Source: Bugula neritina
Lineage: Eukaryota > Bryozoa > Gymnolaemata > Cheilostomatida > Bugulidae
Direction: 5' to 3'
Length of the DNA stretch: 64,000 nucleotides
Assembly: GCA_964035545.1 (NCBI GenBank)
Contig: OZ037765.1
Location: forward strand, 7,018,698-7,082,697
Part shown: in pieces, positions 51,801 through 64,000 of the stretch
How the letters are laid out: every line of letters begins with the position of its first letter
Position numbering within the stretch: position 1 is the stretch's first letter
Translations under genes and position numbers: made by a program
The notes under the pieces: generated by a model
Database searches by the model: none
The model's input: only the letters and a program-made list of their open reading frames with translations
Told to the model about the DNA's origin: nothing

Positions 51801-54800
51801 AGCTATTGATTTTAGAAGATGCATTTATTTTACAAAAAAATAATTATAAAAGCATGTTTCATTATTGAAAATTATCACAATTCAAATTATGACTGTGTTG
51901 CGAGTAAAAAAATGAGAAAAAATTTTGGCAAATAATTAGTAACCTTAGCCAATGCAATAATGAATTATTATAGTACTAAATTCTATTTAAAATTCAATTG
52001 CAAGTGATAACAGCGAAGTATTAAAGTAAGAAGTGGTTTGAAATAAAAACATTTGCTATTTTGCTACTGCAATCAGCTTTGTTTTATTGGCATTAGAACA
52101 TTTGCTTTACCATCCTAATAGCTATATTAAGTTATCAAACATCGTATTTACAATTTAAACCACTACGGTTCATAATATCTTTTAGGAATAAAAAATATAA
52201 ATGTAAAATTTTTTTTATCTAATCTGCATACCTTTACAGGTAAAACAAAAGAATTACCTCTCTGGTCTGGGTGAGTTTTATCAGCTATGAGAGCATTGTA
52301 TGGCACTGCAATCCCCGTATAAGTCAGTACAGACCCCAAATAGCACACTGCATAAGCACCTAGCAATGACAATGAAACAATTTATAAACAGAAGTCAAGA
52401 TCTGCAAGACAAAAGCTGAAAAAATGGAGCAACCTGCACCATTTATTAACTGCAATGCAAGCAAAAATTTCAAACATTCGTTTTGTCTCATGCAATCAGA
52501 ACATGTAACCTCAAATACCAATCAGTGTGGATTTATGAAGTTTGCACTGCAAAATAAATAATATAAAGAAACATATTTTACAATAATAAAAGAGTAAACT
52601 AAAGCTTACAAATATCAACTACTGAATTCTAGTTTTGGCTTTAGTTAATGTGATGAGTGCCATTCAACTTAAAAACAGAGAGCAACTTGATCTACAAACC
52701 AGAATGTATATCTACTACTTAACATTTCAGAAATTTTCTATTCATTCTAAACAGACAATACATTGACTCAAGTATGAGCTATATAAGTAACATATAAGTG
52801 AGGGAAAAATACCTATGTATTTATTATGTAATGTATTATTATGTATTATGTAAAATACTTTCAATTAAAGACTAAAAATCACAGACAAATCTTTCAAGTG
52901 TAATTGACATTTAATTACATGCCTTGAAGGCTTAAGGCATTTCAAATTGATATTTGTGACAAACTCCATTAAGAGTAAATTTATGAAATAAGTCTTAGTT
53001 CATACACATTCATGCATCCAAGTCACCATAAATACTTATCACAACATATGATCTCACACTTGAAAGGTGTGACATTTTTACTACCATTTATGGAGAACAG
53101 TACAGCTTTGCCAGTTGATTGGTTAAAAACTTACAATGAAGTCAATGAAATTCCTTCCAAGCAACAACTGAGCTTAGTATTACATAATAACAATAGCAAT
53201 GTCAGTTTTCAGGACTGATTGATAATTGGTTAACAGACAGTTACTTCCTAGTGTCTGCAGTATTCATTTGTTGCTCTGACGATCAGAGCATTTCATGATA
53301 GAAGTATGCTAACGCCTTGCCTGCACTGAAAACACTTTTGAAATGACTTATACAAACCCATGGAGCCAGAGATATTTCCTGCAGCAATGTACTCAAAGAG
53401 AGGCAAATTGACAGTTTGGGTCTGAGACAGCCCCTTCCCACCGTCTATTTTTAGATGAGGCCCACGTATATACAACTCAGAAGCTTTACTGTAAGGTGCA
53501 CACCTTCTGGCTGTTAGGTTGGGGTGGCACTAAACAAAGATATACTTTACAGCTTGAAGCAAAAATCTTAGCAATTAAAAAATTATGTAAAAACTTGCAT
53601 GACTCTCTTTTATAAAATATAATAAGCACAATTTACAATCAAATTAGTTACAATATGAAGTATTTTGCAACTGCATTTATTAGCAAAAAATAGTTTGGTT
53701 TTCCTTAGTATTGAAACAGTAGTATAAGCTGTACACAAAAATTTGGCATACAAATTTGTCTGAATTTACCAACTTCGTGGTAATAAAACAAAAAAACTAA
53801 CATCATTCAAGCTAGGAACTAATTGTTTCAATAGAACACAATATATAGATCAATAGTAGAGGATAAACAAATAGTGTTTAATTTACCTCAGACACCGAAG
53901 AATTACCACTGAACTTGACATTGGAAACACTGAAGGACATGCCCATTAAGCTGAAACTACAAAATATTCATTCAACTAATAAAACAAAAAGAATAAGAAT
54001 ATGCTGTAGTCTGCAAATATAGTTGTAAATAAAACTGCAACCTCCATTTAAATGGAGCAGCAGAATGTATTGTAGCGTTTACCATGCCAGTGAAGATAAC
54101 TCCCAAATAGGAAGTAATGCCTTTCATTGAATATGAAAAATATTTTTTGATTGATAAAATAAGTTCCATAACCTGCTATACATTACAAGATATTGAAATT
54201 AACTTAGGACACTCTCTAGGAAAATTTTCTACATGTTAATATCTCTTATATAGGTTCTAACTTGTACTTCGCAAGTTGACATTATAACATTAGACGTCAA
54301 CTTTTCCTAGGCCTATCGCATGATCTATATAAACTCATTCACGCAAGTTTATAGTCGCTATCCCTGTGAGAAACCCCTGATGGAAAGGGTTTTTGTTAAA
54401 GCAGGGCTAAGGATTTATTCAAATGAGGCACAGGAGCAATTATGACTGGATGCTCTTCCTAACATCATATGATTATGTATGGCTAGTATCAACATTCCTC
54501 TTAAGCTGTCTCTGCCACTCCAAAAAGCCAATTAAGATACACTTGAACTTTTGCTGGGAAAATATTGCATTAAGCATATTTAATATTTTGAGGAGCGCAT
54601 GATTGGCTAACATATACTAATACATCCTTCCAGTTCCTCAAAACAATCATTTTCCTGTTGGATTAACATCTCACTTACTATTCATGTGAATTAATCAACT
54701 ACTAAACTTCTCAATATTACTTTGCACTCATGTGGAGTTGGGGGTTCAAAGTTCCAACCTAAATCCTCAAATTTAAACTCAAAACCCCAAACTACTGCAT

Positions 54801-56970
54801 TCTGTCATTCCAACCCGGGGCTGCTTATGGAAACTTTCGGAAATGTATCAATTTGTAGCTGTTGCTATAGTTGCAATAATTTGTAGCAAAGCTAGCTTTG
54901 TGCAGGCAATAAAATGGTGGGAAAGGCTGCTGGACACCACAAATATGCTAGTAATAAGAAAGAATTTCTTTATAGACAAATTATAGAATCCTTAATAATA
55001 TATAATGTTTGAAGTGTATAACTAGTAAAAAACATTAAACTTATAATACAAAATAATGAGGGGGTAAAATATTTCTCCCTTTATACATGTAATGGTATCA
55101 ACAGTTTGCAACTTTACTCTAGATTTTTCTACAAGTTATACTATTTAACTAGAGAATGCAGGCATAAATTTGTAATCATTAAATCTTTTAATTTATCAAA
55201 TTTATAACTTGTATAACAAAGTTGTTTATAGTTTAGATTTACTAACTTTTTGACAGCTGTTGTCAGTTATCAATGTTTTCAACACCTACCAACATTGTCC
55301 TTTCACCTAATCTCAGTTTCTTAACACTTGTCAGCAGTACACTGACATCTACCACTGATATTGTAATACTTACCATCAATATTTTAAAATGTACATAAAA
55401 AAATTTCAGACACTTATTATTCTTACACTATTGAACAAACTTACCACAGCAGAACTGATGAGACAAGCATAACTGGCCTCCTCTTACCAATCTTAGTCTC
55501 AAGTCTATCACTCATGAGGCCAAGCAACGGACTTACAAATAAAGTCAGTACTACAATGCCACAATAGGATATTTGCTGTCAGTACAGTGTAGCAGGTATC
55601 ACTGTAGGCAGACTGTGGGGCCACAAATGACTGCTCACAATAGTTTATTCCCACAGGGAACATATAATGCAATATTTTAAAGTCTAAATAGACGCTATTA
55701 AATTTTATGCAATTAAACTCAAAATAGAAATTATAAAAACAATTATATAATATGCATACAGTGTATAAAGGAAAATTTGGTTTACACATTTTATCTATAA
55801 GAAAGGGAACAAGTTAATAGCTTTGCAAAAAAAATAATTATAAATTCATATGAATAACCTAACACTTACATGCTCCAATGGCTACCATAATACCCAGAAC
55901 AGTGCCTTTAATCTTATTTCCAACCATTGCCTCAACTTGAGCAGGAACAACTAAGCAATGAAATATAGAATACAAAAGCACAAAACTTTTAACTACCAAA
56001 TACGAAAAATTAGCCATAGGGTAAGGACATATGGAGGTAGGTGCAGTGATAGAGAAATGGAGAAAAGCCCGTGTTCTAAATTATAAATGTAGCATAAGAA
56101 GTTATGTTCTTACAAGAAGTTCAACCCAAGACCCAAACCAAAATTCAATAATAGAATTAAAGAACTTACTTAGGTTATCTCAATTTCTCCACTATTGCTC
56201 CTGAACGAGATTATGATTATTTGAGACAGAAAATTCTGCTTATAATCATCATTAGCATATAAATATTGAATTAAATACAATTTAGATTTTTTTAAGCACG
56301 TCTTACTAGTTATATTACAAATCAGATTCAATTTTCGTAAAAGTTGGTAAATTAATAAATAAACCGAGCTCACCTTCCACGGTAAGAATAAGATACATGA
56401 GAGCAAGACCAAACCATGGCAAATTGATAACTAATATTCTACACAGCGACATTCGAGGTATTGGCTTGACACCTGATAAACCAGTTTTATTGCAACTTTT
56501 GCTATCATTCTTGTCCTGACATGTTTCCAGTTTGTCTAGAAGTTCACTTTCAGATGTGTTCTCTGCATCATAACCATCACCACATGTATCTGTGCCATCA
56601 TAATCGCTACCACATGTATCTGTGACATCATAACCACTACCACTGGTACCTGTGGTATCATAGCCACCATGGCAAGTATCTGTGGCATCACATTCACTAC
56701 CACATGTATCTGTGCCATCATAACTACTTTCACAACTATCTTCAAGACATGTGTAGTTAGTGGACACTAAGAAAAAATACCAGAAGACTCCTGTTGAAAA
56801 ATTTATGAAGACATCAACACACATAATTAAAACCACCAGTTTTAAATCAAATAATGAATTTAAAATAAAAAATACACCAAAAAAGTTTCATAATATTTAA
56901 ATATACCTGCAGTATCTGTGTCCAAGAGATTGGTTTCTTCAGAACTATTAGAATGTGAAGTTGCAGACAT
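24881..56970 (-). CDS. Major facilitator superfamily (MFS) transporter
   Basis: Exons from 5' to 3': 56970-56907, 56766-56374, 55950-55870, 55550-55445, 53956-53887, 53529-53358, 52359-52258, 40909-40833, 37029-36950, 35861-35820, 32628-32562, 27399-27325, 27177-27113, 26294-26173, 25867-25775, 25513-25413, 25048-24881 (TAA). Phases agree everywhere except after 40833 and after 27113, where a small exon is missing each time. At least 626 residues. MFS motif A is present in both halves (GLMSDRLETKIGKRRP; GLLSDRIKRRKP). Also seen are IADKTHPDQRGG, FRWLFFTRFMMQQG and VDFALLLDILPS...AKDIAVW, typical of a broad eukaryotic MFS/GPH-like group. The first extracellular loop has N-glycosylation sites; the N-terminal tail is an acidic Cys/Thr repeat. 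The substrate cannot be told. It is a plasma-membrane or organelle secondary transporter by family. Confidence 0.8.
26173..26294 (-). CDS. MFS gene exon, extracellular loop and following helix
   Basis: Acceptor GGTTGTAG, then a Cys-containing loop (CNCPQTSNEKYIPIMGSN) and a hydrophobic helix, donor GTATGT. It enters in phase 2 whereas the previous exon (27113) leaves in phase 1, so one exon is missing between 26295 and 27112. The frame stays open upstream to 26377 and is hydrophobic there, so a longer exon is also possible. Confidence 0.6.
28000..31850. other. MFS-gene intron, no gene seen
   Basis: AT-rich intron between the exons at 27399 and 32562. Apart from the 14-base repeat at 30.9 kb and the SINE at 31.85 kb I see nothing supported. 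Confidence 0.4.
30881..30951. repeat. 14-base tandem repeat, five units
   Basis: Unit CCTACTGTGTATTA, nearly perfect, in an intron of the MFS gene. Confidence 0.75.
31851..32060 (+). mobile_element. tRNA-derived SINE, full-length copy
   Basis: The head has RNA polymerase III promoter boxes: A box TGGTCTAACGG (31863-31873) and B box GGTTAGAACCCC (31908-31919). The body contains GGTGATGTTAGGAAGAGCAT and CCTTTCCATCAGGGGT and ends near GTGACTATAAGCTTGCAGG. 5'-truncated minus-strand copies of the body lie at 41010-41125 and 54344-54468, which proves it is a dispersed repeat. The AGGAAGRGCATCC block resembles a core shared by several animal SINEs. Confidence 0.8.
32651..32810. mobile_element. MITE family B, copy 1
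   Basis: About 160 bases with terminal inverted repeats of about 24 bases (AGGTGCAGTAATGG at the left, complement of AGGAGCAGTAGTGGAGAAAT at the right). A second copy is at 56039-56202. Non-coding. It ends 20 bases from the splice acceptor of the MFS exon 32628-32562. Confidence 0.75.
33064..33119. repeat. Hairpin with 25-base arms
   Basis: Arms begin CTAGTATAGCATACATCAGC, one mismatch, 6-base loop, in an MFS-gene intron. It may be a tiny foldback element or a small-RNA hairpin. Confidence 0.7.
33120..35819. other. MFS-gene intron, no gene seen
   Basis: AT-rich; no repeat or exon recognised beyond the hairpin before it. Confidence 0.4.
36888..36922. repeat. (AGT/AGC)n trinucleotide repeat
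   Basis: TAGTAGTAGCAGCAGCAGCAGTAGTA run in the intron following the MFS exon 37029-36950. Confidence 0.7.
37034..37416. repeat. 36-base minisatellite, about 10.6 units
   Basis: Unit GATACCATATACAGTGTATA followed by CACTCATATCCTACAA, nearly perfect, with one unit carrying a 4-base insertion near 37261. The unit contains the palindrome GTATAC and keeps long frames open on both strands, giving spurious ORFs. The array ends 5 bases from the acceptor of the MFS exon 37029-36950. Confidence 0.9.
37430..40832. other. MFS-gene intron with an unfound small exon
   Basis: Phases (0 out of 40833, 2 into 37029) require a short exon here encoding the start of membrane helix 6. I could not identify it. 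The rest is AT-rich sequence without recognised elements. Confidence 0.35.
41010..41125 (-). mobile_element. SINE copy, 3' part, interrupted by the LINE
   Basis: Reverse complement of the body of the SINE at 31851, from AAGTTTATAGTCACC to CACCACCAATGACC. It stops where the LINE begins. Sequence resembling its continuation (ATGACCTAAGCC...TTTAACCCC) follows the LINE tail at 43741. Confidence 0.7.
41120..43549 (+). CDS. LINE ORF2 fragment: endonuclease C-part and reverse transcriptase
   Basis: About 800 residues open without a stop. The frame already runs before 41177, with the APE-type endonuclease motif VILGDINID, then ADHLP near the end of that domain. The reverse transcriptase follows with AAGLDLAPTNL, NYRPISILPVFSKIAEKI, FLDFSKAFDTINHEIL, GVPQGSILGPTLF and the catalytic LFADDTNLF. 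The C-terminal part ends with the FQCSSLWNKLPSSIRAVERE motif common to CR1/L2/Jockey-group elements. No start codon of its own, because the 5' end is missing. The intact frame suggests a young insertion. Clade within the Jockey/CR1 group is inference. Confidence 0.9.
41120..43738 (+). mobile_element. 5'-truncated non-LTR retrotransposon (CR1/L2/Jockey-like LINE)
   Basis: The element begins inside its endonuclease domain and ends in an AAAC-repeat tail at 43718-43737, typical of target-primed 5' truncation. A possible short target duplication (CCAATGACC before, CCCATGACC after) flanks it. It lies in the big MFS-gene intron, antisense to that gene. Confidence 0.85.
44103..44408 (+). repeat. 5' LTR
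   Basis: TG...CA ends; contains a TATA motif (TATAAAA, 44307-44313). Appears identical to 51292-51597. Confidence 0.95.
44307..44313 (+). promoter_or_regulatory. TATA motif of the LTR promoter
   Basis: TATAAAA about 100 bases before the LTR end; the transcript would start near 44335-44345. Confidence 0.5.
44410..44427 (+). other. Primer binding site
   Basis: TGGTGGCAGCGGTGGGAT starts one base after the LTR. TGG complements the CCA end of a tRNA. The primer tRNA was not identified. Confidence 0.7.
44440..45399 (+). CDS. gag: Gag polyprotein
   Basis: 319 residues from an ATG just after the primer binding site. The structural protein of the retrotransposon particle. The middle (about residues 40-210) is charged and helical, as in Gypsy capsids. 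One zinc knuckle of the CX2CX4HX4C type (CWECGNQGHFRRYC) lies near residue 285. The last 40 codons overlap the pol frame, which is -1 relative to gag. A GTGAGC splice donor lies within codon 15 (44483). Confidence 0.85.
   Translation: METENAGTQPPAIEGERRDNAVETMPVNHVVEERRVPRELAEYHYRLKAPTFTGEEEVEQFIQEFSDVMDVAQWPPRVALLKLRMALMDKAKPYGLGVDIDNIFASLRARFGLSATDARARLQRLRRDSRTPLREHAAAVMKLAQIAYSDLPPVNRERYTLDAFIASVDDLGLHHQFLARGVTTVEDALTEGEAYLLANQMHKSRGSSRQVEIDRADTAAGQGEETPAAAAVSQLATASKVTQLTDMLAKLIATLTPQNPVSTAPEPMRPSAPPQGETVSFCWECGNQGHFRRYCSFLNQGLNYRGPQMFPPSAGRRNL
45282..49910 (+). CDS. pol: Pol polyprotein, interrupted by an in-frame TAG
   Basis: One frame runs from 45282 to 49910 except for TAG at 46953-46955. 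Protease: FLIDSGCTTNLL at about 45750. Reverse transcriptase from about 46600, with DLLSGYWQVPL, PFGLTSAPATFQ and catalytic YLDDVIV (about 47050). RNase H: DTDASDQNVGAVLSQ. Integrase: zinc domain (HKQAH...CEIC), catalytic core with DLVGPM, HSDQGAQF and VVEHNNRML, and a GPY/F module (FVGPYVV). A 200-residue Pro/Glu-rich tail follows. The gag-pol fusion would arise by frameshifting at 45342. The stop lies in the reverse transcriptase between the SGYWQ and PFGLTSAP blocks, so this copy should not make full Pol unless read through. Confidence 0.9.
45342..45386 (+). promoter_or_regulatory. Predicted -1 ribosomal frameshift signal
   Basis: The heptamer GTTAAAC (45342-45348) is read G TTA AAC in the gag frame. 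After a 5-base spacer comes CGGCCCGC (45354-45361), which pairs perfectly with GCGGGCCG (45379-45386) across a 17-base loop. Pol is in the -1 frame here. Confidence 0.65.
46953..46955 (+). other. In-frame amber stop in reverse transcriptase
   Basis: TAG in the pol frame, preceded by GLWK and followed by KVLPFG. The frame is open for over 500 codons before it and over 980 after. Confidence 0.9.
50224..51011 (+). CDS. Third ORF: zinc-finger, Arg/Ser/Pro-rich accessory protein
   Basis: About 262 residues, no ATG until residue ~150. A strong acceptor (AAACTTTTTCAG, ending 50223) opens it in phase 1. It has a Cys/His cluster (CQICGEDCASHRSLKLHVNAH, then CPCGYNDVYPYPVTKHRAAGC split as two finger-like halves), a central helical part, an Arg/Ser/Pro stretch (RSPSPPLRRRRTPSPDP) and a terminal helix rich in Lys/Arg. 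No signal peptide or membrane span, so it is not an envelope protein. Nucleic-acid binding is likely. It fits in phase with the gag-leader donor at 44483, so it is probably expressed from a spliced RNA. Confidence 0.7.
51280..51291 (+). other. Polypurine tract
   Basis: TGGTGGGGGCGG-type purine-rich run directly before the 3' LTR, the expected plus-strand primer. Confidence 0.6.
51292..51597 (+). repeat. 3' LTR
   Basis: Appears identical to the 5' LTR; followed by the ATAT duplication. Confidence 0.95.
51641..51671. repeat. Short hairpin, 14-base arms
   Basis: AGTTCTATGGAGTT and its complement around a 3-base loop, 43 bases after the LTR element, in the MFS intron. Confidence 0.65.
54344..54468 (-). 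mobile_element. SINE copy, 3' part only
   Basis: Reverse complement of the body of the SINE at 31851 (GCAAGTTTATAGTCGCTATC to GCTCTTCCTAACATCA). The tRNA-like head is absent. It lies in the intron between MFS exons 4 and 5. Confidence 0.75.
56039..56202. mobile_element. MITE family B, copy 2
   Basis: About 164 bases, clearly the same family as 32651-32810 (shared AGGTGCAGT start, CCGTGTTCTA-type interior and TCTCAATTTCTCCACTA end). In the intron between MFS exons 2 and 3. Confidence 0.75.
56543..56722 (-). repeat. In-frame 30-base repeat coding a 10-residue acidic Cys/Thr motif
   Basis: Six units of the pattern YDGTDTCGSD in MFS exon 2, in the cytoplasmic N-terminal tail. Third positions and whole codons are conserved between units, so the array is a coding minisatellite. 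Confidence 0.85.
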
Positions 56971-57035
56971 TTTAACTTTGTAGATAAGACAGTATGCTAA
57001 ACGCTACGCACGCATAGCAACACTTTACAAGTGCA

Positions 57036-57043
57036 TTACGTCA
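57036..57043 (-). promoter_or_regulatory. CRE-like site upstream of the MFS gene
   Basis: TGACGTAA on the minus strand, about 66 bases before the start codon at 56970. It is a CREB/ATF-type half-consensus by sequence only. Confidence 0.35.
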
Positions 57044-57059
57044 CACCAACTGTTGCCAC

Positions 57060-58078
57060 TGTTGACCACACAAAACGATTGTTCAAGTAGATGACATTTA
57101 TTATTACACGTATACCTATTAATTATCCAACACAAAGGAGCTAAGCTTGACTATGATTCCCGTAAACACTCTGTCAGTTACCTTGTGCTAGTTGCTAGGT
57201 TTATTGAATTACAGTTAATTATAAAAATAATAGAGATTAAAAAAATTAAAATTGCCAACAATGTATGTTACACAAAATCAGTTAGGAAACCTAACTAAAA
57301 ATAATAGTCATAAAGTAGTACATAATTGTTATAATAATATGTAATAATGCAAAACTGGTTTAGCTTTTATTATCGATTTACTAAAAAAAACTGTTACAAT
57401 AATAGAGTAGTGTAGATACAAGGTAAGCACAATGGCTATAGCCTGTAGGGGTTTTGGCTTCTCAGCAATTTATGATAAGACATTTTAAAAAGTAGTTTTA
57501 CAAAATGCATCCATAAAATATCCACTCGCTACGTGTAACTATTTTAAACATAACATATTTTAATCATAGAATGGATCAGAATATCAGTAAAATCAGTAGT
57601 AAATATAACATTCATCTACATCCTGCGCTACACAAGCACACTATATATCTAATTGCTGCACAAGTTTGTGTTGACATTCTCATGACCTTTAAATGCAAAC
57701 ACTAAAATAAACTCATTAAAAAACATACTATATAAATATCTGACTATCAGTCAGACAAAAGCTGATTTTAAGCTGTGATAAAAACAAAACAGAAAAAACA
57801 AAGTTAAATCATTCAATTGAGTCATAACATCCATATTATGACTGGAAAACCACCTCATCGAATGAAAACACTATGAATATTTCTTGAATATGATTAATCC
57901 AGTATAAAATACCAGGCAGAGAGCCTTTGCTAAAAATTCACTAGTAAAATGAAAACGTAAGCAGTAAATGAGAGAAACGGATTGTTGTTTTGATACTTTC
58001 CACAGCAACACAGAGTCACTCACCGGTGATGCGTAAACTTGACTGCTCATGAGCTGCGACTGAAGGCAGCAACAGCGA
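57060..58078. other. Spacer between the JNK 3' end and the MFS promoter
   Basis: AT-rich; includes the JNK 3' UTR on the minus strand. No further gene seen. Confidence 0.4.

Positions 58079-64000
<5,922 letters not shown>

Noticed and set aside
53972-54169. 65-codon minus-strand frame between MFS exons
   Set aside because: The MFS exons 55445 and 53956 join in phase 2 without it and give a continuous helix and loop.

Overview
The window is nuclear DNA from an animal. Coding exons are joined by GT-AG introns with matching phases, spacers and introns are very AT-rich, and the repeats are a tRNA-derived SINE, a non-LTR retrotransposon, a Ty3/Gypsy-type LTR retrotransposon and several foldback DNA elements. 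The host gene set (JNK kinase, NEMO/optineurin-like adaptor, CD225/IFITM-like protein, MFS transporter) is metazoan. An invertebrate, perhaps a lophotrochozoan, fits best, but nothing here fixes the phylum.

Layout. Plus strand: an unrecognised Ser/Thr-rich multi-exon gene (541-12552), a CD225/dispanin gene whose 5' end is not found (16257-17408), and a coiled-coil adaptor with a C-terminal CX2CX12HX3C zinc finger (21461-24688) preceded by a TATA/CCAAT promoter. Minus strand: a 32-kb MFS transporter gene of at least 17 coding exons (24881-56970) convergent with the adaptor, then the 3' two thirds of a JNK-family MAP kinase gene (58079-63501), whose N-lobe exons lie beyond the window.

One 11-kb intron of the MFS gene (40910-52257) holds most of the mobile DNA, all coding antisense to the host gene: a 5'-truncated LINE with an intact reverse-transcriptase frame, apparently inserted into a SINE, and a complete LTR retrotransposon (44103-51597) with LTRs that look identical and a 4-bp target duplication. 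The element's coding part is GC-rich, unlike its surroundings. It shows gag, a pol in the -1 frame behind a slippery heptamer and GC-rich stem, one in-frame TAG in the reverse transcriptase, and a third zinc-finger ORF that has no usable ATG but fits in phase with a splice donor inside the first codons of gag. That predicted spliced third gene is the most interesting signal in the window.

Two other repeat families recur: a TA-flanked foldback MITE (21 kb and 58 kb) and a 160-bp MITE (32.6 kb and 56 kb). One copy of the latter, and a 36-bp minisatellite, sit directly against splice acceptors of the MFS gene.
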